Shown here piece after piece: positions 1-6,480 of a stretch of 14,149 bases of DNA. How positions within the stretch are numbered: the first letter of the stretch is position 1; each line of letters starts with the position of its first letter. Position numbers and translations under genes: made by a program. Source of the DNA: an uncultured Flavobacteriales bacterium (GTDB lineage: Bacteria; Bacteroidota; Bacteroidia; Flavobacteriales; Crocinitomicaceae); assembly GCA_946478775.1 (NCBI GenBank), contig CAMLDR010000110.1, positions 1-14,149 of the forward strand, read 5' to 3'. The notes under the pieces are model-generated. The model made no database searches. It worked only from the letters and a program-made list of their open reading frames with translations, and was not told the origin of the DNA.

Positions 1-1537
1 AAAAGGAAGAAACGTTGTTATCGGAAAGAAATTCGGAGCTCCGCAAGTAACCAAAGATGGTGTTACTGTAGCTAAAGAGATTGAACTGGCTGACCCTATT
101 GAAAACATGGGTGCTCAGATGGTGAAAGAAGTAGCTTCAAAAACAGCAGATATTGCCGGAGACGGAACAACGACTGCAACGGTATTGGCCCAGGCAATTA
201 TCACTGCCGGGTTGAAAAACGTTGCTGCCGGTGCAAACCCAATGGACCTGAAACGCGGAATTGACAAAGCAGTTCTTTCGGTAGTGGCAGATTTGAAAAA
301 AATGTCGAAAGAAGTTGGTTCTGACAACGACAAGATCAAGCAAATTGCAACGATCTCCGCTAACAACGACGAAACGATCGGTTCATTGATCGCTGAGGCT
401 ATGAAAGTAGTTGGAAACGATGGTGTAATCACTGTTGAAGAAGCAAAAGGAACTGAAACAAACGTGAAAACGGTGGAAGGAATGCAGTTCGACCGTGGTT
501 ATTTGTCTCCTTATTTTGTAACAAATACAGATAAGATGATTGCTGAAATGGAGCATCCGTTGATTTTGATTTACGACAAGAAAATCAGCAACATGAAGGA
601 ATTGCTTCCCATTTTGGAACCGGTTGTTCAAAATGGTAAATCTCTGATCATTATCGCTGAAGATATAGATGGTGAAGCATTAACGACTTTGGTTGTAAAC
701 CGTTTACGCGGATCATTGAAAATTGCTGCTGTGAAAGCTCCTGGATTCGGGGACCGCAGAAAAGCGATGCTGGAAGATATCGCAATCCTTACAGGCGGAC
801 AAGTGATTACGGAAGAGCGTGGCTTAACGTTAGAGAACGCTACTTTAGATATGTTGGGAACTGCTGAAAAAGTAGAGATCGACAAAGACAATACAACGAT
901 CATCAACGGTGCGGGCCAAAAAGAGAATATCCAGGCACGTATCGGTCAGATCAAAGCACAAATGGAATCCACTACTTCCGATTACGATCGTGAGAAGTTA
1001 CAGGAGCGTTTGGCTAAATTGGCAGGTGGTGTTGCTGTTCTTTACATTGGAGCTCCTACGGAAGTTGAAATGAAAGAGAAGAAAGACCGTGTGGATGATG
1101 CCTTGGCTGCAACAAGAGCTGCTGTGGAAGAAGGAATTGTTCCGGGTGGAGGTGTTGCATTGATTCGCGCAATGGATGCATTAGAAACGCTGACAGGAAT
1201 TAATGACGATGAAACTACAGGAATCGCCATCGTGAAACGTGCAATTGAAGAGCCTTTACGCCAAATCATTGCCAATGCAGGTGGTGAAGGTGCGGTAGTG
1301 GTTCAGAAAGTACGTGAAGGAAAAGGAGATTTCGGATACAACGCTCGTACGGAGCAATACCAGAACTTGTACGAAGCAGGTGTCATCGACCCAACCAAAG
1401 TAACGCGTATTGCCATTGAAAATGCGGCTTCTATTGCTGCCATGCTATTGACTACGGAATGTGTCATTGCAGACGAGCCGGAAGTGGAAGGAGCACACTC
1501 ACATGGAATGCCAGGTGGAATGCCGGGAATGATGTAA
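1..1537 (+). CDS. groEL: Chaperonin GroEL (Hsp60), 5' end missing
   Basis: This encodes the 60-kDa chaperonin subunit, which forms double heptameric rings with the GroES lid and folds cytoplasmic proteins using ATP. The first complete codon is at position 2, and 511 residues are visible. By comparison with E. coli GroEL the first residue matches Lys34, so about 33 N-terminal residues lie outside the window. Conserved ATP-site features are present: [11 protein letters not shown] with the Asp52 equivalent at 56-58, the [11 protein letters not shown] loop with the Asp87 equivalent at 161-163, GGGVALIR, and an NDDETTG stretch carrying the Asp398 equivalent. The C-terminus ends in a Gly/Met-rich tail ([10 protein letters not shown]), typical of GroEL. 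No frameshift or internal stop is seen. GroES, its usual upstream partner, would be to the left of the window. The family assignment is certain; only the start is absent. Confidence 0.99.
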   Translation, partial: KGRNVVIGKKFGAPQVTKDGVTVAKEIELADPIENMGAQMVKEVASKTADIAGDGTTTATVLAQAIITAGLKNVAAGANPMDLKRGIDKAVLSVVADLKKMSKEVGSDNDKIKQIATISANNDETIGSLIAEAMKVVGNDGVITVEEAKGTETNVKTVEGMQFDRGYLSPYFVTNTDKMIAEMEHPLILIYDKKISNMKELLPILEPVVQNGKSLIIIAEDIDGEALTTLVVNRLRGSLKIAAVKAPGFGDRRKAMLEDIAILTGGQVITEERGLTLENATLDMLGTAEKVEIDKDNTTIINGAGQKENIQARIGQIKAQMESTTSDYDREKLQERLAKLAGGVAVLYIGAPTEVEMKEKKDRVDDALAATRAAVEEGIVPGGGVALIRAMDALETLTGINDDETTGIAIVKRAIEEPLRQIIANAGGEGAVVVQKVREGKGDFGYNARTEQYQNLYEAGVIDPTKVTRIAIENAASIAAMLLTTECVIADEPEVEGAHSHGMPGGMPGMM

Positions 1538-1590
1538 TTTCGACTCCGCTCAATTACCTTTCGTAACTAATAGTGGAGTCAACTGATATG

Positions 1591-1623
1591 AAAAAGCGCG
1601 GTGAAATTCACCGCGCTTTTTTG
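1591..1623. terminator. Bidirectional intrinsic terminator between groEL and the convergent gene
   Basis: A perfect 14-bp inverted repeat (1591-1604 with 1608-1621) encloses a 3-base loop. Its core is GCGCGGTGA, with A5 on the left and a T run on the right. It can therefore end transcripts in both directions: groEL, which stops 53 bases upstream, and the minus-strand gene whose stop codon is at 1642-1644. Confidence 0.92.
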
Positions 1624-1641
1624 TTATCAATTTAATTCTTA

Positions 1642-3096
1642 TCAGAGTTCGATTTCTATAAACTGCATTAGAAAAGTTGCCGGAGCTGCAGCATTCGCAA
1701 ATCCAGTTTTAAATTCCATGAAATACTTCACTGCAATAAACTTCTTGTTCCCAACTTGGGTGATTGAACAATTTTCGCGAAGATCATACACATTTAGTCC
1801 CTTTTCAGCCAGCGGTTTGCTTAATTTAGCAATCAATTCAGTTTGTTCCTGAAATTCGATATCGAATTGATAATAGGCATCTTTTTCAGCATCAAAATAC
1901 CCCAACCCTTCTTTACTTCTATCCACAACCGCTACATTCTGTTCTTTATCAATTAATACGTAAGCCGGCACCGGATCTTTACCTCTTTTGTTCTTAACAA
2001 AATCACCCGCAAGAACGGAATACTCATCACCTTTTAAATTCTTATAATCAAATACACCAAAAATCTGTGGCTGAAGAAGAGAAACCACATCAACAGGGAA
2101 AACATAATCAGTCGTTTCAACTTCTCCTGACGCCAACATTCTGTATGTCTTCCTCTTTAAAGCATATTTATCTGAATTATCAATGTGTTCTGTCCACGAT
2201 ACAGAAAGTCCATTTTTAGTCGTTTCAATCGAAGAGTATACCGAATTTTGAATCGGTTCAATAGTTATTTTACCCATATTATTTGTTTCCTTTGTTTTGA
2301 TATTGTATGTGTACAATTCATAATCCCCGGAATACTTGTATCCTCTGATTTGAGGATGGATCAACTTTTTATTGAAACTTGAAACGCCTATTTTAAATTC
2401 ATCCTTTTCGAATCCTAAAATTTCGATCCGCGCCTCCGTATCATTATCCCTTGTAATTTTAAAAACATCTTTCATGACATATTCCTCATTGATTTCCATC
2501 GATTTCAAATTGATATATGTCAATCTTACAAATGAATTGTAGTTACCTTTTTTAGGCGCTTCCGTTCCATGACTATTCTTTGACATGGAGACATAGCTCC
2601 TTGCAATCAAAACATTGTCATCGTCAAAAAAATGGATACTTGTACTTAATGCCGGTCTACTGGAATAATAATTAAAATCAGCCTTCTTGTCATCGTATTT
2701 ATAAATTGATCCTCTAAGATTCTCCAATTTCGGAACCGCAACTTCTACAAGCTCCGGTTTTTCAGTGGAATAGTTCTTAACAAAAACATAGTTTCCATCC
2801 ATCAACAGAAAGAATACATCTTTTTGTTGATCATAACCCTGATCTTGGTCCAGGTCGTATTTATACTTTTTTTCAGTTATGGGGTTTATTGCACGATGTG
2901 CTATCTTTCCCTGTGTATTAATTAGTATTAATTCCGAGTCAAAACCAACGAGCATACTTCCGTCTTTTGTCTGAATCATACTAGGCGCATTGTATTTGCC
3001 TTTTCCTAAAAGTTCTTTTACATCGATTACCTGATCTTGTGCACCAGCTTTTGAAACAGATAGCAGACAAGCGATGGTTAGAAAAATAAATTTCAT
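1642..3096 (-). CDS. Secreted protein of unknown function, 484 aa (paralogue of the next gene upstream)
   Basis: I do not recognise a named family. Residues 1-20 form a signal peptide (short basic start, hydrophobic FIFLTIACLLSV, then a KAGAQ cleavage region), so the protein is exported, probably to the periplasm. The mature part is rich in short beta-strand-like segments separated by polar turns, which suggests an all-beta, possibly propeller-like fold; this is inference. No lipobox, membrane helix or type IX C-terminal sorting domain is evident. Residues 187-213 (including FVRL, INLK, EEYVMKDVF), 293-304 (NGLSVSWTEH) and about 348-365 (LKGDEYSVLAGDF) match, in the same order, segments of the 481-residue protein encoded just upstream on this strand. 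The ATG at 3094-3096 follows an A/T-rich leader and a TATATTTG promoter element about 36 bases upstream, which supports this start. It converges on groEL. Confidence 0.85.
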   Translation of the reverse strand: MKFIFLTIACLLSVSKAGAQDQVIDVKELLGKGKYNAPSMIQTKDGSMLVGFDSELILINTQGKIAHRAINPITEKKYKYDLDQDQGYDQQKDVFFLLMDGNYVFVKNYSTEKPELVEVAVPKLENLRGSIYKYDDKKADFNYYSSRPALSTSIHFFDDDNVLIARSYVSMSKNSHGTEAPKKGNYNSFVRLTYINLKSMEINEEYVMKDVFKITRDNDTEARIEILGFEKDEFKIGVSSFNKKLIHPQIRGYKYSGDYELYTYNIKTKETNNMGKITIEPIQNSVYSSIETTKNGLSVSWTEHIDNSDKYALKRKTYRMLASGEVETTDYVFPVDVVSLLQPQIFGVFDYKNLKGDEYSVLAGDFVKNKRGKDPVPAYVLIDKEQNVAVVDRSKEGLGYFDAEKDAYYQFDIEFQEQTELIAKLSKPLAEKGLNVYDLRENCSITQVGNKKFIAVKYFMEFKTGFANAAAPATFLMQFIEIEL

Positions 3097-3131
3097 GGTT
3101 GTTATTTTTTAAGTTTAGATCAATATCCGGG

Positions 3132-3139
3132 CAAATATA
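3132..3139 (-). promoter_or_regulatory. Bacteroidota-type -7 promoter box for the 484-aa protein gene
   Basis: On the minus strand this reads TATATTTG, an exact match to the Bacteroidota sigma-ABfr -7 consensus TAnnTTTG. It lies 36 bases before the ATG at 3096, so a transcript would have a leader of roughly 30 bases. No convincing TTTG -33 box stands out; TTTAGG lies near the expected distance. This suggests the gene has its own promoter and does not rely only on readthrough from the 481-aa gene. Confidence 0.5.
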
Positions 3140-3245
3140 CAAACCAAATCAACAGCCTCCTAAAGGTATCTGTCTGCAAATAGCCAAACTTTAGTAAGCA
3201 AAATTTAAGATCTCCTAAATCAGTTTATTTAAGGGTGAAAGTCTG

Positions 3246-3253
3246 TATCTTTG
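3246..3253 (+). promoter_or_regulatory. Possible plus-strand -7 box in the gap between the paralogues
   Basis: The sequence TATCTTTG matches TAnnTTTG on the plus strand, but no plus-strand gene follows. A transcript from here would start about 3259 and run straight into the hairpins at 3264-3378. It may be chance, since the box is short, or it may drive a small RNA. Confidence 0.2.
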
Positions 3254-3263
3254 AACCAATTAT

Positions 3264-3322
3264 AGTCCCGACTAAAACGTCGGGGCTTTCCGATCCTCCT
3301 TCCCCCGCCATTATTGTCGGGG
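3264..3322. repeat. Two tandem GC-rich hairpins sharing the arm GTCGGGG
   Basis: The first hairpin pairs 3264-3272 with 3279-3287 (core CCCGAC/GTCGGG, loop TAAAAC). The second pairs CCCCG at 3303-3307 with CGGGG at 3318-3322. The heptamer GTCGGGG occurs in both right arms (3279-3285 and 3316-3322), so the left arm of the first hairpin could pair with either. No T run follows on the minus strand, so these are poor intrinsic terminators. They lie downstream of the 481-aa gene and upstream of the 484-aa gene promoter. Confidence 0.55.
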
Positions 3323-3343
3323 ATAGACAGGAACGACACTATA

Positions 3344-3378
3344 TAGGGACGTAGTGCATTTTCCAATGACTGCGTCCC
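3344..3378. repeat. Dispersed palindromic repeat, GGGACG...CGTCCC type, copy 1
   Basis: Arms GGGACGTAGT (3346-3355) and ACTGCGTCCC (3369-3378) form a 10-bp stem with one G-T pair. It continues with CATT/AATG after a one-base bulge and closes on a 4-base loop. The outer arms match the palindrome at 11947-11976, so this looks like a diverged family member with about 10 extra bases in its centre. It ends 2 bases past the stop codon of the 481-aa gene and may help end or protect that transcript. Confidence 0.65.
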
Positions 3379-3380
3379 AC

Positions 3381-4826
3381 TTATAACTGGATTTTTCCGG
3401 ATTTCAGGAACAAGCGTTCAATCTTCTCCACGTTTCCTGTTTCAATCAGTTTATTGACCGTTTCCATGTGCAGAAAGAGAATCGTATTTCCCACTTTTCT
3501 CATTTTCAGAATCCGTGTATGCTGGGATGCCTGCGAAACTGATTCGGGCTGATCAGACAGAAAGCCAATTTCTTCGGCTGTTAGTTCTTTCAATAAGGGG
3601 AGACACAACATTTCCGAATCTGTCAGCACGAAGTGTTTGTTCAAATCCCATTTCAATACCTCATTCGCTCTTATCGTCAGCTTCGCGTTTTCATCCATGC
3701 TAAAAATGGCAGAATCGCCAGGAAGGGAAGTACAAACTAATTTCTTCCCTTTCAAATCAGTGAAAATGCGCAAATTGGGAGTTTGTTTTTTCTGCAGTTT
3801 AAATTCCCGGGCAGGAAAATGCATAACGGTTTCTTTCACGTCATAATCTTTGTCGAGCTGAAAACTACGCGCATGGAAGGTATAAAAATCTTCTCTTGGT
3901 TCTGTCCAGCTAAGCAGCCAGCCTCCATTTCCAAAAGTTAAACTGACAGATGAAGCGCCTTTGTTGGATTCAATGATCGTTGAGTATACTTTCTGCTGGG
4001 AATAATCGTTTAGATTCACAGACCAGATGTCTATTCCGGATTTACAATAATCCACCCCTTTGTAATCGCTTAGAGAAAGCAGCGGAGCATCTCTGTCTTT
4101 GAAGGATGTTTTACTGATACTGAAAAGTAATTCCTGTTTCGCATTTATCCCAATGCACTTAAAATTAAAGTAATCCAGGACTTCTTTTTTCTTTCCATAA
4201 GCCGGATTAAAAACGTCAATCAACAGGTATTCATAGGAAACCGAATAATCCTTCAAATCTACAATGCTCAATCTCAAATAGGTATTGATTCCCTTTGGTT
4301 TGAAGGTATTTGGGTGCGTATTGGCTGAAATGGCGTAATAAGTTTGGTATAAAATCACTTTTCCTTCCAGGGAAGTAATGATTCCGGCATCCACATGACT
4401 GGAGTTGTTGGAATACTCATCCCAAACACTTTTCACCACATGCTCTTGTTTTTCCAGGGGAATTGATCGGTATTCATTCTTCTTTTGAGGAAACAGACGT
4501 TCTACGTGAATGATATTATCTGCCAGGGTATAGCGGATATTATTTTTCATATCGAAAGAAGTACATCCGCTCATCTTCTGGTCCGATGGTGCTTTTTCCT
4601 CCACAATTTCCTGGGTCAGACTGTGATCCAAAACTCCCTGCGGACTGAACTTGAAGCGATAATCCCCTTCACTCAGCTGGAAAGATCCGTCTTCGAAAAG
4701 GTATGCTCCTATTTGATAGGGTGATTTGTCCTTAAAATAGTCGGTATTCTCAACCCATGGATTTGACTGGGCGAAAAAGCAGCATGAAAAGGAGAAACAA
4801 AATGAGAATACTATCAGGAGACGCAT
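3381..4826 (-). CDS. Secreted protein of unknown function, 481 aa (paralogue of the 484-aa protein)
   Basis: I do not recognise a named family. A signal peptide spans residues 1-20 (MRLLIVFSF, then a Cys/Phe-rich hydrophobic stretch ending FFAQ, with SNPW as the probable mature start), so the product is exported. The mature protein has alternating short hydrophobic and polar segments suggesting beta structure, with no membrane helix or type IX sorting domain. Residues 180-206 (YLRLSIVDLK, YEYLLIDVF), 298-310 (GGWLLSWTEP) and 353-371 (FTDLKGKKLVCTSLPGD) line up in order with the 484-aa neighbour, pointing to an old tandem duplication with strong divergence. The ATG at 4824-4826 is preceded by TATATTTA (minus strand, 4846-4853), close to the -7 consensus. 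The gene is divergent from the ferredoxin gene. A binding or sensing role would be speculation. Confidence 0.85.
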   Translation of the reverse strand: MRLLIVFSFCFSFSCCFFAQSNPWVENTDYFKDKSPYQIGAYLFEDGSFQLSEGDYRFKFSPQGVLDHSLTQEIVEEKAPSDQKMSGCTSFDMKNNIRYTLADNIIHVERLFPQKKNEYRSIPLEKQEHVVKSVWDEYSNNSSHVDAGIITSLEGKVILYQTYYAISANTHPNTFKPKGINTYLRLSIVDLKDYSVSYEYLLIDVFNPAYGKKKEVLDYFNFKCIGINAKQELLFSISKTSFKDRDAPLLSLSDYKGVDYCKSGIDIWSVNLNDYSQQKVYSTIIESNKGASSVSLTFGNGGWLLSWTEPREDFYTFHARSFQLDKDYDVKETVMHFPAREFKLQKKQTPNLRIFTDLKGKKLVCTSLPGDSAIFSMDENAKLTIRANEVLKWDLNKHFVLTDSEMLCLPLLKELTAEEIGFLSDQPESVSQASQHTRILKMRKVGNTILFLHMETVNKLIETGNVEKIERLFLKSGKIQL

Positions 4827-4845
4827 GCAGAAAATTTTAGTTTAT

Positions 4846-4853
4846 TAAATATA
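4846..4853 (-). promoter_or_regulatory. Possible -7 promoter box for the 481-aa protein gene
   Basis: On the minus strand this reads TATATTTA, one base off TAnnTTTG. It lies 20 bases before the ATG at 4826, in the 174-base divergent gap shared with the ferredoxin gene. The position is sensible but the match is imperfect. Confidence 0.3.
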
Positions 4854-4979
4854 GTGCTTTAGGCGCATATTCTGAATAGTTAACGTAGGCTCAGCCAGAA
4901 ACGCTTGTAAGCTGTTGAAATTTATTTGCCTGTTTTGAGAATTCTGTTCTTATTCGTGCGGTGAACCCGGGTTAGTTAG

Positions 4980-4987
4980 TAACTTTG
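4980..4987 (+). promoter_or_regulatory. Bacteroidota-type -7 promoter box for the ferredoxin gene
   Basis: TAACTTTG matches TAnnTTTG exactly and ends 13 bases before the ATG at 5001. It is followed by CAAAAAAAATGCC. The predicted transcript start (about 4993) leaves a leader of only about 8 bases. The out-of-frame ATG at 4996-4998 would be almost at the transcript start. Confidence 0.45.
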
Positions 4988-5000
4988 CAAAAAAAATGCC

Positions 5001-5324
5001 ATGGCAGACATCAAAGTAACAATTATTGACCGCGAAGGGGTGGAACATGTTTTGGATGCTCCAACCGATATGAACATGAACATCATGGAGGTTTGTAAGG
5101 CATACGACCTTCCTGTAAAAGGTGAGTGCGGTGGAATGGCCATGTGCGCTACCTGTCAATGTTACCTGGAATCCGATACGCCGTTGGACGAGCAAAGTGA
5201 TGCTGAACTGGATATGCTTGATCAGGCATTTTATGTAAAATCAAACAGCCGTTTGGGATGCCAGATCCCTGTTTCTGAAGAGATTGACGGAATTGTTTTG
5301 AGATTGGCACCGGAAGCAGAGTAA
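5001..5324 (+). CDS. Adrenodoxin-type [2Fe-2S] ferredoxin, 107 aa
   Basis: This is a small soluble cytoplasmic electron carrier with one [2Fe-2S] cluster. The ligand pattern is C43-x5-C49-x2-C52-x34-C87, within GECGGMAMCATC and RLGCQIP, as in adrenodoxin, putidaredoxin and bacterial Fdx. The length is normal for the group and the protein is acidic, as expected for these carriers. Two further cysteines (C32, C54) are probably not ligands. It is monocistronic: the upstream neighbour is divergent and the downstream one convergent, and no hscBA or isc genes are present, so a dedicated iron-sulfur assembly role cannot be inferred from context. The redox partner is unknown; cytochromes P450, hydroxylases or biosynthetic enzymes are all used by relatives. 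The start is fixed by ATG at 5001 just after a -7 box. Confidence 0.95.
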   Translation: MADIKVTIIDREGVEHVLDAPTDMNMNIMEVCKAYDLPVKGECGGMAMCATCQCYLESDTPLDEQSDAELDMLDQAFYVKSNSRLGCQIPVSEEIDGIVLRLAPEAE

Positions 5325-5658
5325 TCTTTGCTAATTTCCAATTACAAATTGCAAATTACGAATTGATCCAAAGAGCTATAGGGACTGCACATTTTTGGAA
5401 AATCCATTCATGGCTTAGTTTCTACACTAAAAAAGGCTGAAATTTGATTGTAAGGTTAACTTACTGCTGAATCCCAGCAAAATCGTGTGTTAAATATATA
5501 ACAAACAGCGCTTTAAGTATGCTTAACCTGCGCTTGATCCATCCTTGATCCATGCTTAAGCTATGAAGCGGGTATTTTGACTGTTTTTCACTCCAGCCGG
5601 AAACCTAAAAATTGCGCATTTTTGAGAAATTATTTAATTCGGAATTGGAAATTGGCAA
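5325..5658. other. 334-base AT-rich intergenic region with repeats, no gene found
   Basis: This separates the convergent ferredoxin and beta-barrel genes. No convincing ORF, tRNA or strong terminator is visible. It does contain AATT-rich stretches at both ends in inverted orientation (AATTTCCAATT near 5333-5343, its complement AATTGGAAATT near 5643-5653). It also holds an imperfect hairpin at 5507-5534 (AGCGC/GCGCT outer arms, TTAAG/CTTAA inner arms, loop TATG) and a direct repeat CTTGATCCAT at 5533-5542 and 5544-5553, 11 bases apart. The block may be a decayed repeat element. Confidence 0.5.
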
Positions 5659-6480
5659 TTACAACGTAAACGTCAATCCTGTTCCAAAGCTGATAATTCC
5701 GAGCTGTCTTCTGAGGTTTACTTTAGACCATAGTTCTCTTCCTGAGAACCAATATTCGGACTCACCCATTCTCCTGAATTTCTTTTTGTTGAATTGCATT
5801 GCGTACTGATACCGGAAACCGATGTGGAACAAAACCCGTTTCGAAATCGGGTAGTTCATCCGAAAACCATACATGAAAACCAGGCCGCGGAATTCTTCCG
5901 CCTCTGAATCGAGCAGTTTTTCTTTTACCTGTGCTGACTGATCGGGTTCAGACGAATTGATCAACTCAAAATCGAGATTCCTATCCGGGAATTGGATGAG
6001 TGAATACCCCACTCCTATTTCACTTGCAAAACCGCATGGAACCCGGCTGTCGTTTAAAGAGACCAGGACCCGGGGCATAAAAACCGTTTCACGAATCGGA
6101 AGGTACGCCACTTTTGCTTCCAGATATTCTATAATCATTGATCCGGCTGAATCCCTGTAATTCCTTGTGATTTCATTGGCAGACTGCAGATTGACCCGGT
6201 AAAAACGTTGTGAAAATTCGATCCCGAACCCAACCGATTCAGTGATTGCAAAGTTCAAACTGCCTCTGTAGGCAAAATCAAGTAAATTATACGAACTGTT
6301 TAGACTCCCATTTTTGGAAACATAGCCTTTCCGTTCCCCAAAAATGTTCTGTAAAAGCGGAAACTGTCCTTGTCCGTCCAATTCCAAAAAGATGCGGTGT
6401 CCGTAATACCCAACCTCCTGGGCACGGGAAAATGACGCACATAGCAGCAGGCAAAAAAGAAGTGTTCTTTTAGTAATCAT
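5659..6480 (-). CDS. Outer-membrane beta-barrel protein, 273 aa
   Basis: A signal peptide covers residues 1-20 (basic start, LLFCLLLCASF, then SRAQ), followed by alternating aromatic/hydrophobic strands such as GYYGHRIFLELDGQ, SVGFGIEFSQRFYRV, LVFMYGFRMNYPI and VLFHIGFRYQYAMQF. It ends on a terminal strand GIISFGTGLTFTL with a hydrophobic C-terminus. This pattern and length fit a small outer-membrane barrel of perhaps 8-10 strands, as in the OmpA/PorT-like barrels of Bacteroidota; a specific function cannot be read from sequence. Its ATG (6478-6480) overlaps the 3' end of the M48 peptidase gene by 11 bases, so translation is probably coupled and the barrel is the third gene of the nadE operon. 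It may be a partner or substrate of the M48 protein; this is inference from the gene order alone. Confidence 0.8.
   Translation of the reverse strand: MITKRTLLFCLLLCASFSRAQEVGYYGHRIFLELDGQGQFPLLQNIFGERKGYVSKNGSLNSSYNLLDFAYRGSLNFAITESVGFGIEFSQRFYRVNLQSANEITRNYRDSAGSMIIEYLEAKVAYLPIRETVFMPRVLVSLNDSRVPCGFASEIGVGYSLIQFPDRNLDFELINSSEPDQSAQVKEKLLDSEAEEFRGLVFMYGFRMNYPISKRVLFHIGFRYQYAMQFNKKKFRRMGESEYWFSGRELWSKVNLRRQLGIISFGTGLTFTL

Noticed and set aside
5376..5400. Possible half copy of the GGGACG repeat (TATAGGGAC followed by GCACATTTTT)
   Set aside because: Only nine bases match the 3344 copy exactly, the complementary arm is missing, and no hairpin forms.
5601..5623. AAAAAT/ATTTTT inverted repeat as a terminator between the convergent ferredoxin and barrel genes
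   Set aside because: The stem is six A-T pairs only, too weak to support a terminator call.
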